Notes: generated by a model not told the origin, from the letters alone. A DNA stretch of 64,000 nt from Harmonia axyridis (GCF_914767665.1 NC_059503.1:62452352-62516351); one strand, 5' to 3'. Shown: positions 1 through 10,796, counted from the first letter of the stretch. Numbers and translations: made by a program.

Positions 1-80
1 AGTTGGCATTTCTGTTCAAGATGGCGACCGATTTAACAGCTGTCAAATGATTTATTCTCAGTTTGGTTTGGCAATTCATC

Positions 81-879
81 ATGAATAGACTCACGCCTGA
101 ACAACGCTTGCAAATAGTGCAATTTTATTTCGAAAATAATGGTTCTGTGCGGAATACGTGTCGCGCACTATGTCCATTTTATTTTGTTTAGCGATGAAGC
201 GCACTTCTGGTTGAATGGTTACGTCAACAAACTAAACTGCCGCATTTGGAGTGAAGCTAATCCTCAAGTGTATGTCGAAACACTGTTACATCCAGAAAAA
301 CTGACTGTTTGGTGCGCTTTATGGGCTGGTGGAATCATTGGTCCGTATCTCTTCAAAAACGATGATGGCCAGAACGTTACAGTCAATGGTGATCGGTATA
401 GAGCCATGATTATTAACTTTTTCATTCCTGAATTGAACAACCTTGATGTCCAGGAGCTGTGGTTCCAACAAGACGGCGCAACATGTCACATATCTCGTGC
501 CACAATCGATTTTTTGAAAGACACGTTTGGTGACCGCCTAATTTCACGTTTTGGACCTGTGAATTGGCCTCCAAGATCTTGTGATTTAACACCGCTAGAC
601 TACTTTCTGTGGGGCTATGTAAAGTCATTGGTCTATGCGGATAAGCCACAAATCCTTGACCATTTGAAAGACAACATTCGCCGTGTTATTGCCGATATTG
701 TAACTTTAAGTTTGTTTCTGGATTTGTTGTTGTTTCTGAATAAACTATATTATTATTATTATTATTATAATATACGGCCACAAATGTTGGAAAAAGTCAT
801 CGAAAATTGGACGTCCGGATTGGACTACATCCGAGCCAGCCGTGGCGGTCATATGCCAGAAATCATATTTAAAATGTAA
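81..879 (+). pseudogene. Internally deleted DD41D-type transposase, copy 1
   Basis: Two pieces in different frames. An ATG at 81 opens a short N-terminal helix-turn-helix start (MNRLTPEQ...) that ends at a stop near 188. From about 139 another frame gives the catalytic domain, starting just before the FSDEAHF motif. The acidic residues are visible in FSDEAHF, WFQQDGA and LTPLDYFLW; I count 41 residues between the second and third, which makes it DD41D. The stretch that normally joins the two pieces, the rest of the DNA-binding region, is missing. The C-terminus is complete (GGHMPEIIFKM). A LINE-tail insertion adds a low-complexity, tyrosine-rich stretch but keeps the frame open. It cannot encode a complete transposase. 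Confidence 0.85.
699..773 (+). mobile_element. Short LINE 3' tail inserted in mariner copy 1
   Basis: Compared with the copy near 9390, copy 1 carries about 75 extra bases after GCCGATAT. The extra piece ends in TGAATAAACTAT followed by a TTA/ATT microsatellite. The LINE at 50932-53636 ends in the same way, so this reads as a severely 5'-truncated insertion of a related LINE. The target duplication is only a few bases (TAT/ATAT) and merges with the tail. Confidence 0.6.
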
Positions 880-985
880 TGCCACAAGATTATCTTGCGG
901 ATAAATAAAATTCATGTCAATCGAATAATCCATTGTTGTTTTATTGCAATTTAAAGTTCTATAACTCTAAAAAAAACACCCTTTA

Positions 986-2260
986 TATTGTAGTGATTAT
1001 ATTGATGTGACGCTGAAAATCTTGAATTGAAATCTTCTAATGCCCTGAATATGTACTTAACTGTACTATCAAAATAAAAAAGTTGAAAAAGGACATATAA
1101 AATATGTTTCTGGTCACTATAGAGGATTAAACATGTTCAATGTAAAAGTTATTCATGAATGATTCCAAATTAAACTTCTACTACTCTGAATCTTATTCAT
1201 TTACCATTTCGACCATTCAAAATTCCTCGGACTACATACAGTAATTTTCATTCAATTGACCTCACTAACTGGTCTCTCAAGGAAAAGTTCCTTGAGATAA
1301 AAAACATATATAGTGCAATTACCGCATAACAATTGGCTGTCCGAAATTTTAGACCAACAACCAGCCACCAATTGCATTTAACGTTAACGGGACCACTAGG
1401 TGAAGGTTGTAAGTGACTCATGGGTGTTCTTCCGGCAAATCTGACACTGTTACATCTACTAACGCAATATTAGAAATCACTAGATGATCTTATGAAACGA
1501 CATTCTTAACAGGTGTTGTCGATAAGATAATTTTGGTGATCGGTACAATCTACTTAAGTGGAAGAACTCTGTGATTAACAACATTTTCAACTGCATTTAT
1601 TGATGTCGATCAAATGAAGGTGTTTCTCTGAAATTCAATGCTCTTATCGATATCGGAATTAAATTTACTGGGAAGTAAAGAATCGTTTATTCATTATTCG
1701 ATTATTTTTTCTCATTTCCTGCATTCGGTTCAATTATGCAAACTACACAAATACTTATTGCTTCCTCATTGAACCCATTAGAAATTTGTTAGGAAAATAA
1801 ATATTAAATATGACAAGTGAATAGCGGAGCTATTATGAATAATCTATGTTGGGAAGAAATTTGTTGTTAAATTTTTGTTCCGAAACCATTTTTTAGTATT
1901 ATCAAAAGTAATACCACGAGTGCTTCAAATTTTATCATTAATTTTTTAGAAAGTTTTTGGCCATTATTTATAGTTGATGTTTGAATATAAATTGTGATTA
2001 CTCTGTATAATCCAGAGTTACAATTTTTTTCTACAAAGAAGTAGCCAATATGCCACTTTCCCAATTCCTATGTATATTTTTAAACCTGAATGTGATGATT
2101 ATTGAGTTACATGGATCAAAACACCAAGTCCGTATGGGTAAATTTTGTGGCGAAAAGCTTTTTTTTGCCTTCGATTTCGTGATCTTCAATGTATATGGAT
2201 CGGAATATTCAACTATGTACACTGGCCTTTTTACTTTGATTTTTGGATTCTTCGTGAATG
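986..2260. other. No gene recognised (likely flotillin-2 intron or upstream DNA)
   Basis: AT-rich sequence with no ORF resembling a known family and no flotillin-like exon that I can find. It lies between two mariner copies and 5' of the first visible flotillin-2 exon, so it is probably intronic. Confidence 0.5.
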
Positions 2261-2262
2261 TA

Positions 2263-3195
2263 AAGGGTGTTTTTTTTAGAGCTATAAAACTTTAAATTGC
2301 AATAAAACAACGATTGATTATTCGATTGACATGAATTTCATTTATCCGCAAGATAATCTTGTGGCATTACATTTTAAATATGATTTCTGGCATATGACCG
2401 CCACGGCTGGCTCGGATGTAGTCCAATCTGGACCTCCAATTTTCGATGACTTTTTCCAACATTTGTGGCCGTATATCGGCAATATCACGACGAATGTTGT
2501 CTTCCAAATGGTCAAGGATTTGTGGCTTATCCGCATAGACCAATGACTTCACATAGCCCCACATCAGAAAGTAGTCTAGCGGTGTTAAATCACAAGATCT
2601 TGGAGGCCAATTCACAGGTCTAAAACGTGAAATTAGGCGGTCACCAAACATGTCTTTCAATAACTCGATTGTGGCACGAGCTGTGTGACATGTTGCGCTG
2701 TCTTGTTGGAACCACAGCTCCTGGACATCATGGTTGTTCAATTCAGGAATGAAAAAGTTAGTAATCGTGGCTCTATACCGATCACCATTGACTGTAACGT
2801 TCAGGTCATCATCGTTTTTGAAGAAGTACGGACCAATGATTCCACCAGCCCACAAACAGTCAGTTTTTCTGGATGTAACGGTGTTTCGACATACACTTGA
2901 GGATTAGCTTCACTCCAAATGCGGCAGTTTTGTTTGTTGACGTAGACATTCAACCAGAAGTGCGCTTCATCGCTAAACAAAATAAAATGGACGTAGTGCG
3001 CGATACGTATTCCGCACAGAACCATTATTTTCGAAATAAAATTGCACTATTTGCAAGCGTTGTTCAGGCGTGAGTCTATTCATGATGAATTGCCAAACCA
3101 AACTGAAAATAAATCACTTGACAGCTGTTGAATCGGTCGCCATCTTGAACAGTAATGCCAACTTAAAGTTATTTACCTCGAAAAAAAACACCCGT
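2263..3195 (-). mobile_element. Tc1/mariner-type element, copy 2, complete ends
   Basis: 933 bp flanked on both sides by TA (2261-2262 and 3196-3197). The ends read AAGGGTGTTTTTTTT inward on one side and ACGGGTGTTTTTTTT on the other. The inverted match continues imperfectly through a motif like AACTTTAA, about 38 bp in all. This copy defines the family: a non-autonomous derivative that keeps the transposase N-terminus and catalytic part but lacks the middle. Confidence 0.9.
2367..3083 (-). pseudogene. Internally deleted DD41D-type transposase, copy 2
   Basis: The ATG equivalent to copy 1 is at 3083 on the minus strand. The reading frame breaks at the same internal-deletion junction as copies 1 and 3. 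A further ~10-bp deletion near 2850, after KLTV, shifts the frame again. The remaining catalytic part runs to the normal C-terminus (GGHMPEIIFKM) with WFQQDSA and LTPLDYF visible, plus one extra residue in YFLMWGY. It is dead as a transposase. Confidence 0.87.
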
Positions 3196-3197
3196 TA

Positions 3198-4262
3198 TAA
3201 GTATAGTGTTCTGAGAATTTTTTCGAGTATAGGTACTATTCTTCGACTCATCTTAGGAAATAAAAAAATAATAACCTATTACATAAACCCACTGAAACTA
3301 CATTCCACAAGATCCCTCTTTAAATTCTCGGAACATATTCGGAAGGAGTGCTATTTACTTTGAATTGCTAGCACAAGAGGGCTATAACGCACCGTAACCA
3401 TGTGCGTCCTGTGCAAGTTCAACAAACATAATAAACTAACTACAACTTGAACTCTAAATGTGGTTTCACAATACCCTATCAATTCGTTTCCAAGGAATAT
3501 CGTCTCTGTACACAACAAACCTAGAGTAATTAATAGCTGTTTGTTTTACTAGCAATAAACGCACTATATAGATATAATGCCCCCGCCAAGTATTTCATAG
3601 CCAAGGCTTTACATTCGCCTTAATAAAGTGTAAAAAAAAGTTCTTCAAAGTTGTTCCAATTTCACATAAATTTGATTCGATATAATTATTAATTGAATTT
3701 TATTTTAATATTGAATTGATTAAATTATTGATATATTTGGAATACATGGATACCACATATTTGGTATTTTTTCAGTAATAACAACAAAAACATTGATATT
3801 GACTTCATTTACGTTACTTAATTATCCTTATAAAAATGAAATGCCTCCACTCATGTTTTTACAAACTTCACATATGAGAAGTAGATGAATGTTTCGTTTT
3901 AAAAAACCGATGATTTTTATAACAAAAAACTTGTTTCAAATGTTCCTTCGTTTTTTATATTGCATTAGGTATTTTGGTGGCAATTCATACTCCATAAAAT
4001 GTTAATGTTTTTGTTGTTATTAATAACCAAGTATATGCTATCGTTGCATCTCAAATAGAATGACACTCAATTTCCACTGAAAATATACAGGGGTGCCATT
4101 TGAAAATAAAAAGTGAGGGGTAGCTACCCTAGGGCTGTCAAATGTAAGAACCTTTTATTATATATATTCAAATGTTTTATTTTTTCATTATCTTATCAAA
4201 TACGGTAGATATTGCCTGTATATGATAACATGGAACACCCGTTATGAGGAGTTATACAAGCA
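3198..4262. other. No gene recognised
   Basis: AT-rich intergenic or intronic DNA with no supported coding segment. The short ORF that starts at 3070 begins inside mariner copy 2 and is a chance frame. Confidence 0.5.
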
Positions 4263-4416
4263 GGTCCAGATTTTAGTTCTATTTTGACGTCGGATAGAAC
4301 AACTTTTTTCATGAAAAAAAGTTCATATATCCTAACCTAACAAACTTGTTAGGATATATGTTTATATGACAAAAATTGGTATCCGACTCCAAAGTTATTG
4401 AACTGAAATCTGGACC
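4263..4416. repeat. MITE-like inverted repeat
   Basis: The left arm GGTCCAGATTTTAGTTC at 4263 pairs with GAACTGAAATCTGGACC ending at 4416, and the imperfect match extends to about 35 bp (GTCGGATA on the left, TATCCGAC on the right). In the middle is a perfect 12-bp hairpin arm, ATATATCCTAAC at 4325-4336 and its complement at 4348-4359. There is no coding capacity, and the target duplication is not clear. Confidence 0.55.
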
Positions 4417-4897
4417 ACCCTGTATATTGGGTGATTTTTTCCGAATTCTCTATGATTCTTCCTGATCGATAGCAATCGACAGATTTTTTTCATCGTTATG
4501 AAATCTGCGGTACTGTATGTAATCAACAAGACGAAACTTTTACCGTCTATATTTACGGAACACCTTGTCGGATTTTAACCCTTAACGGCAAGGTATTCGA
4601 ACCTAATCTGAAAATTCCAATTTTCTAGTTTTACATTTAAGAGTTATCACGTATACACAGTGGACGACTGCAAAGAATCGATTTTGATGATTACATTCAC
4701 ATTATGCCGAGCCAACAATATTATAATTTCCTTAAGTAAGGGTGAATAGTATGCTGACCGAAAATGGATTTCTGGATTCCATTCAAGTAATAATTATGAG
4801 TAATATTCTCCATTTCAAATTTACTTGATTGAAATATATTGTTTTGATTTTATATTTGAACTATTTTACTGGCCTTTTCATTATCAACTTAACGTTG
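4417..4897. other. No gene recognised
   Basis: AT-rich DNA between the MITE-like repeat and the hAT element; I see nothing coding. Confidence 0.45.
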
Positions 4898-4905
4898 CCT
4901 GTAAC

Positions 4906-5822
4906 TAGAGATGAGCGATATTTCACGAACCGTGATTTAATAACTGATATCAGAATGTCACAGGTAGTCACGGTTCCGAAAAACGAATACAGAGCGTGAC
5001 AGGATCACAGTTTGAACATTATACAGATCTTTTCAGGGCATATCATCGTCCGTTGCAATCGTAAATTATGAAGGCAGCCTGATGTTCTTATTGCTTCGAA
5101 ACTTTTTTTGACTAACATAATTGCATATTTTTATGACAATCCCAGTATCGTAGGCAACTTCGCCTGCTTTAGGAAGTATTTTTGTAGGACTAGTTAAACA
5201 ATAAGTACTTGCTACAAACAAATAATAACTACTGAATTACTGCATAATTGGTGGTGGCAATAAAATTCTAATTTTATGCATATCTTTGATAAACAACCCC
5301 AAAGAATTCCTTTCTATATTGAAGTTGCAGACCGAAGCAATAAATGGTACTGTATTATAAAAAATAAACGAAAACACGTCAGAGACATAATAATAATAGG
5401 CGAAAGACCAGCAAGCAACCTTGGGCTTTCTTCACAGAAGTTGATGTAAATTATGCTACTTGTAATTTGTGCAAGTTGAAATTATCTTTCAAAATTACCT
5501 CTTCAAATTTGAGGAAACATTTGAAAAATCGATATCCTTCTATTACGTTCCTAACTGAAGCTGAAACAAGGAAAAAAGTTGAAAATGTAAGAAAAATGGA
5601 TGTTTTTATAATAATTTTTCATTAATTTTGCTTTGCTTTGAATGATCATAGTGACCAATTCGAGTTGCAAAGATAAACGAACTAAGGTTTGGATGATTCA
5701 TACAAATATTAATAACAAGCAACCTCAACAGTGATTACGTCACGCTTTAATTTCACTGATATCATAAAGTAACGTTCACGTTTCACAACGTGATCTAGAA
5801 ATCACGGTATCGCTCATCTCTA
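4906..5822 (+). mobile_element. hAT-type DNA transposon, non-autonomous remnant
   Basis: The ends are inverted repeats beginning TAGAGATGAGCGATA on the left and on the complementary strand of the right end. They are flanked by a perfect 8-bp duplication, CCTGTAAC, at 4898-4905 and 5823-5830. An 8-bp duplication with TAGAGATG-like ends is typical of hAT elements. The 917-bp element keeps only a BED-finger coding remnant and no transposase core. Its right end is 48 bp from the start of the flotillin-2 exon at 5871. Confidence 0.9.
5401..5585 (+). pseudogene. BED zinc-finger remnant of hAT transposase
   Basis: The frame reading W at 5422 gives a BED-type finger: the aromatic WAFF start, the CNLC cysteine pair and LRKHLKN. 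The final histidine of the usual H-x(3-5)-H pair appears to be lost (LKNRYPS). In hAT transposases this domain sits at the N-terminus and binds DNA. The RNase H-like transposase core and dimerisation region are absent, so this is a fossil. Confidence 0.72.
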
Positions 5823-5870
5823 CCTGTAACCTCAGTAAACATCTCTGAAATATTTTCCATTATTTTCCAG

Positions 5871-6103
5871 GAACTCTTACAGTAGAAGAAGTGTATCGAG
5901 ACAGGGACCAATTCGCTGCTTTGGTACGGGAAGTCGCGGCTCCAGATGTAGGAAGGATGGGAATCGAGATCCTGTCTTTCACAATCAAGGACGTGTATGA
6001 CAACGTGCAATATCTCACGTCACTAGGCAAGGCTCAGACGGCGAGTGTGAAGAGGGATGCAGATGCAGGGGTGGCAGAAGCTAACAGGGATGCCGGAATA
6101 AGG
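5871..6103 (+). CDS. Flo2: Flotillin-2, first exon in window
   Basis: Flotillin-2 is a membrane scaffold protein of the SPFH (stomatin/prohibitin/flotillin) family. It coats the inner face of the plasma membrane and endosomes in cholesterol-rich microdomains. This exon starts after a TTTTCCAG acceptor, with the first two bases completing a glycine codon, and encodes the end of the SPFH domain and the start of the flotillin coiled coil. Recognisable stretches are GTLTVEEVYRDRDQF, VREVAAPDVGRMGIEIL and KRDADAGVAEANRDAGIR. It ends on a whole codon before GTATGT. The five exons in the window encode about 320 residues; the family is usually about 430, so the first ~120 (including the N-terminal acylation region) lie to the left, before a long transposon-filled intron. 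I found no earlier exon here. Confidence 0.95.
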
Positions 6104-6339
6104 GTATGTTTAAATATTTGATTTTCAGCAAGTTTCAACTAGTTAGTGTTTGTTATATTTTATCTTCAGAAATTCGCTTCGAATATTGTACTTAATTTAT
6201 CAAATTATAATTTATAAGACACTTACAAGTGTTTACAAACTGCTTCGTGCGTGATAATCAATTAACCTCCCTCGTTTCGATTATATTCAATATTCTGTGG
6301 ACTTAGAATATTGTTACAGAATATATTCATCTTTTTACA

Positions 6340-7080
6340 ATAACTGATGGAATACTTCAAGAAATGAAGATTCAAAGTGAACACATCGAAAACAGTTGCA
6401 ATCTACTTCGGAGGAACAACAGTAAAGAAAGAGAAAGCAGGAAACGTCAAAATAGAAAACCAGACAATAGAATGGAAAAAGGAAGCAACATATCTGGGAG
6501 TAATACTGGATGAAAGAATGAATTTTAACAAACAGATAGAAGAAAACAGAAAAAAGACAAGGCAATTGCACGGCAGACTGTACCCATCGTTCAACCCTAG
6601 AAGTAAACTTTCTTTAGAAAACAAGCTGAAGATAATAAAAATAGGGCTAATACCAACCATTACGTATGCCAGAGTTACCTGGTACAATACGAAGGACAAT
6701 AATAATGATCACTTGCAAAGTACGCTTAATTCAGTAATAAAAACAGCGGTTGGCGCCCCATGGTATATAACTAACCAACAAATCAGAGAAGAACTGAAAA
6801 TTGAAACTATTTAAGAAATAGTCGATAAACAAAGGAAGAAGACAATAGAGACGCTGAAAGAGCATGAGAGTAAGGAATTAAGAAAGATAATACAAATCAA
6901 AATAAGAAAGACAGATAAGAGGAAATACCTCTTTCAAAGAACTAAACAGAAGAAAAAAATAACATGAAGTAGGGAGGAAAACCTCCCGATCAAACAACAG
7001 CAGAAAATAGGAGAAATGAAATTAGAAGCGAAGGGATTGTAAATTCCGGACCTTAAACAAAAAGAAGATCTGAGTATACA
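6340..7080 (+). pseudogene. LINE reverse transcriptase C-terminal remnant
   Basis: An ORF at about 6377-6814 reads like the end of a non-LTR retrotransposon reverse transcriptase: NTSKTVAIYF, then ATYLGVILDERMNFNKQI (the thumb region that follows the FADD active site), then LIPTITYARVTWYN. An upstream tryptophan has become TGA, and the frame after the stop at 6814 continues with similar charged sequence to about 6960. The catalytic palm motif is missing. It lies inside the flotillin-2 intron 6104-8019. Confidence 0.72.
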
Positions 7081-8019
7081 ACACTTTTTTATTATATTCC
7101 CCCGGCTTCGTGACGGAATATAACTAAAGAAAGTTGATTAAAATTTACATGAAAAATTTTTTGTCGTTGGACTGGAGATCCATAGAATCATTAACCTGTT
7201 CCATATACATATAGTACGCACTGCAGATTTATTCAGTACACAGATCTACCTTGCCAACGGATCTATCTGAATCACCGATCAATCTAGCCCACAGATAAGA
7301 AAATCAATAGGATTATCCATTTTTCTACCTAACAATTATCATATAATTATTAGTGTTATTTCTTTCTGTAAATATTCCCTTGAAATGTTAAATGATATTG
7401 CCATCATGGAATTTCTTGCGTAGAATTTAGATGTACATCATGTGGACCACAGGGTGGTCCACATAAAACAGTCCAATTGGATACTTCCGTAAATAAGAGA
7501 TTTTCCAAAAAACGCGAGACAAGTTAAATTTGATTTGAAAGGAAACATCTTTGCTTCCAAATTCGTAGATTTACCTTGAGCGTATAATAAACTGCCGGAA
7601 GATCTGAAGGAGTTGAAATTACAAGAGAAGTCAAGAATATACTATTGGAAAAGACATTATACAGACTAGATGAATTTTAATGTGTTCTAATTGTATTCGT
7701 TTTTATTAATTATGACTGGATTTTCCTTTCATTAAGACGAGCCGTGTAATTTTTGGCGGTAAACATTTATAATGTGGTTTTGCATGTATTGTGATTTAAA
7801 GATGCACCTACATTGTAAATGAATTATAATAATAATTTTTATATCATTTATAAAAAAAATGCAACATCTTCAGAATTGGAAGGCACTAACCATTCTACCA
7901 TTAATTTCAATTTCATATTCTAGAAGGTTTCATTACACTGCTCCAACAGATGATCGCACTGCTCATAATTATGAAAATATTCGTATGAATTCTCCATTCA
8001 TGATTTCTCTCTTTCACAG
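7081..8019. other. Rest of flotillin-2 intron
   Basis: No gene recognised. A short stretch near 7590-7670 (NKLPEDLKELKLQEKSR in one frame) resembles the extreme C-terminus of LINE polyproteins, but it is interrupted and weak. A small hairpin, with GTGGACC arms around CACAGGG, sits at 7440-7464. The polypyrimidine tract and CAG acceptor precede the exon at 8020. Confidence 0.45.
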
Positions 8020-8139
8020 GAAGCAGAATGCCAAAAATCGGCAATGGATGTCAAATACTCTACGGACACAAAAATAGAAGATAATTCCAGAATGTTCAAA
8101 CTGCAGAAAGCTAATTTCGATCAGGAAATCAATACCGCT
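8020..8139 (+). CDS. Flo2: Flotillin-2, second exon in window
   Basis: Exactly 40 codons between a TTTCACAG acceptor and a GTAAGT donor, phase 0 on both sides. It begins EAECQKSAMDVKYSTDTKIE and continues through KLQKANFDQEINTA. This is the highly conserved start of the flotillin coiled-coil domain, which mediates flotillin-1/flotillin-2 oligomers. It joins in frame to both neighbouring exons. Confidence 0.96.
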
Positions 8140-8711
8140 GTAAGTAATCAAATACTCTGCATGTTTCCATTTCTTTGGATGTGGTCGTTCAGTTTATTGT
8201 CCTCTAGAGTTGATTTCGAAACTTCAATCATGTAAAGTGTATTTCGTATCCGGTAGAAAACATGCGGTTTTTCAATTTGTTAACTCTGAGGAGTCTAAGA
8301 AAATATAATGGATATGCAAAGCTTTCCAGAAGTTAGTTTCGAATTATTCTAAACATAGAGATACGAAAAGCTTTCTGTAAACTACACGATATAATTTAAT
8401 AATGACTCAGCTGTAAAATATTCAAATCGCATCAGTCTAATATATTTTCGAGATTGGCGGACTAATTTCGTCATAATGACATTATTTTGTGCGGAAAAAC
8501 ATTATGTGAAAAATTCAAGCAAAACATCGAAAGAAACTGCCAATATTTTCGCAACTAGAGATTTGACAAGGTTGATATTCATTTGTAAAGTTATTGAAAC
8601 AAACAAAATAAATTTATAAAGTTATGAAGAGCATGTCAAATTTTAAGAAAATGGTATTATTGAAACCAAATCATTTAGATAAATTGACCGGTAGTAATGA
8701 CATCATGATGT
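8140..8711. other. Flotillin-2 intron, left of mariner copy 3
   Basis: AT-rich, with no coding segment recognised. Confidence 0.45.
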
Positions 8712-9602
8712 CAACTTTAAGTTGGCATTACTGTTTAAGATGGCGACCGATTTAACAGCTGTCAAGTGATTTATTCTCAGTTTGGTTTGGCAATTCATCA
8801 TTGATAGACTCACGCCTGAACAACGCTTGCAAATAGTGCAATTTTATTTCGAAAATAATGGTTCTGCGCGGAATACGTATCACGCACTACGTCCATTTTA
8901 TTTTGTTTAGCGATGAAGCGCACTTCTGGTTGAATGGCTACGTCAACAAACAAAACTGCCGCATTTGGAGTGGAGCTAATCCTCAAGTGTATGTCGAAAC
9001 ACCGTTACATCCAGAAAAACTGACTGTTTGGTGCGCTTTATGGGCTGGTGGAATCATTGGTCCGTACTTCTTCAGAAACGATGATGGTCAGAACTTTATA
9101 GTCATCGGTATAGAGCCATGATTACTAACTTTTTCATTCCTGAATTGAACAACCATGATGTCCAGGAGCTGTGGTTCCAACAAGTCGGCGCAACATGTCA
9201 CACAGCTCGTGCCGCAATCGATTTATTGAAAGACACGTTTGGTGACCGCCTAATTTCACGTTTTGGACCTGTGAATTGGCCTCCAAGATCTTGTGATTTA
9301 ACACCGCTAGACTACTTTCTGTGGGTCTATGCGGATAAGCCACAAACCCTTTACCATTTGGAAGACAACATTCGCCTTGTTATTGCCGATATACGGCCAC
9401 AAATGTTGGAAAAAGTCATCGAAAATTGGACGTCCAGATTGGACTACATCCGAGCCAGCCGTGGCGGACATATGTCAGAAATCATTTTTAAAATGTAATG
9501 CCACAAGATTATCTTGCGAATAAATGAAATTCATATCAATCGAATGATACATCGTTATTTCATTGCAATTTAAAGTTCTATAGCTCTAAAAAAAACACCC
9601 TT
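8712..9602 (+). mobile_element. Tc1/mariner-type element, copy 3, left end truncated
   Basis: The right end is intact: an A run, CACCCTT, then TA at 9603-9604. On the left, similarity starts only at AACTTTAAGTTGGC. The outer ~25 bp of the inverted repeat (GGGTGTTTTTTTT...) are missing, replaced by unrelated sequence containing CATCATGATG. It sits in the flotillin-2 intron 8140-9941 in the sense orientation and can no longer be mobilised. Confidence 0.85.
8858..9498 (+). pseudogene. Internally deleted DD41D-type transposase, copy 3
   Basis: It has the same internal-deletion junction as copies 1 and 2. The N-terminal ATG has become ATT, a frame break occurs near 9118, the second catalytic aspartate is replaced by valine (WFQQVGA instead of WFQQDGA), and six residues are lost around YFLWVYAD. 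The C-terminal RASRGGHMSEIIFKM is still present. This is the most decayed of the three at the active site. Confidence 0.87.
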
Positions 9603-9941
9603 TACTATTGTGTAAGTGTGGTCTCCAGCGGAGCATGAAGGAACGATCAGAAAGCTCTCGATACCAAGTCAGTGCTTTGTACTCGTAAATTAGAAAATGG
9701 AACGTGGAAAGCGTAAATATGTTCATGATTTAGAGATATTTTCAGACAGATAAATGTTTTTTGCCGAAACAATAGATACTCTGTCTGTTCATCACACGTA
9801 ACTTGCTACACAAGTAATTGTACAAAATTCACTATTACATTCATATTTAATTTTATACTCGAACTTTAACAATTAAAATAAGGTAATGTAATGATAATGG
9901 AATGCATATCAATACTATATTACAATTGATTAATTTATCAG

Positions 9942-10156
9942 AAAGCCGAAGCTCAACTGGCCTACGAACTTCAGGCAGCTAAGATCCGTCAGAAGATTAG
10001 AAATGAAGAAATCCAAATAGATGTGGTGGAACGCAGGAAACAGATCGAAATTGAAGCGCAAGAAGTCAACAGGAAAGAACGAGAACTGAATGCTACGGTG
10101 AGACTGCCCGCTGAAGCTGAGAGTTACAGACTGCAGGCTATAGCTGAAGGAAAGAG
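9942..10156 (+). CDS. Flo2: Flotillin-2, third exon in window
   Basis: Starts after TTATCAG with KAEAQLAYELQAAKIRQKI and runs through EEIQIDVVERRKQIEIEAQE to LPAEAESYRLQAIAEGK. These are the alanine/glutamate-rich heptads of the flotillin domain. It ends two bases into a codon (AG) at a GTAAG donor; the next exon supplies the third base to make arginine. Confidence 0.96.
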
Positions 10157-10570
10157 GTAAGAAGCAGTCAAACTGCAACTTGAAATTCAGCTGTTGAAAA
10201 TATTGAATTCAGTGTAATTTTTCTAGACTTTAAATTTGGAACACAGACATCTTTGTTCTCATCGATACATATATTTAATAAAAAATACAATCGGTTAGTG
10301 GATGGATTTTGATGAAAAATTATTCTATTTTCTTAAATTTTTTTTGCTAAATACCTGCCAATTTTCATGAATCACCCTGTATCTCCGAAACTAACAGTCT
10401 TAGTGTATACAACAAGCTACTTTTCTGAAAGGCCTGGATGATCTGCACCCACCACTCATTTTGGATTGGATGACCCAAATCATGACCAATCATGATACAC
10501 CCTGTATAAATCAATTTTTAATATTATACCGTGCGTCAGTACATATTACACCTAGATCTTTCTATTCCAG
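10157..10570. other. Flotillin-2 intron
   Basis: 414-bp intron. It carries CACCCTGTAT-like motifs near 10373 and 10498 of the sort found at the ends of insect MITEs, but I cannot define an element. The acceptor is TCTATTCCAG. Confidence 0.5.
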
Positions 10571-10754
10571 GACTCAGACCGTGCAAAATGCTCAGGCTGA
10601 CAGCGAAAGAATTAAGCTAGTTGGTCAAGCTGAAGCAAGTGCTATTGGAAGTGTAGGAAAGGCTGAAGCTTCACGAATGAAAATGAAAGCGGCGGTGTAC
10701 AAGCAATATGGAGATGCAGCTATAATGTCAATAGTTTTAGAAGCTCTACCTAAG
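10571..10754 (+). CDS. Flo2: Flotillin-2, fourth exon in window
   Basis: The first base completes the split arginine codon. It encodes TQTVQNAQADSERIKLVGQA, then KAEASRMKMKAAVYKQYGDA and ends at ALPK before GTAAAT. VYKQYGDAAIM is a near-invariant flotillin-2 stretch. The following intron has been enlarged by a 1.5-kb Tc1 element. Confidence 0.96.
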
Positions 10755-10759
10755 GTAAA

Positions 10760-10796
10760 TATATCAAAAGAGAACATATCATCAAAGTAATTATTA
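10760..10796. repeat. 37-bp direct repeat, left of Tc1 element
   Basis: TATATCAAAAGAGAACATAT and the following 17 bases, ending in ATTATTA, recur exactly at 12297-12333 on the other side of the Tc1 element. The repeat begins and ends with TA. Confidence 0.9.

Larger units (their letters stand above)
1..983 (+). mobile_element. Tc1/mariner-type element, copy 1, left end cut by window
   Basis: The right end matches the terminal inverted repeat seen complete in the copy at 2263-3195: it finishes in a run of A and CACCCTT and is followed by TA at 984-985, the target duplication expected of this superfamily. The outer left repeat lies before base 1. Inside is a transposase remnant with a large internal deletion. 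A 75-bp foreign insertion sits at about 699-773. Confidence 0.88.

Noticed and set aside
1..5870. Upstream flotillin-2 exons
   Set aside because: I looked for the conserved N-terminal stretches and a donor ending in G to match the exon at 5871 and found none. The 5' exons must be outside the window.
7440..7464. Hairpin with GTGGACC arms
   Set aside because: Nine-base arms and a single occurrence. It is probably part of an old MITE; not enough to call a feature.
7590..7675. Possible second LINE C-terminal fragment in the flotillin-2 intron
   Set aside because: Short, interrupted by stops, and matched only by the general NKLP...L pattern. Mentioned under the intron entry only.
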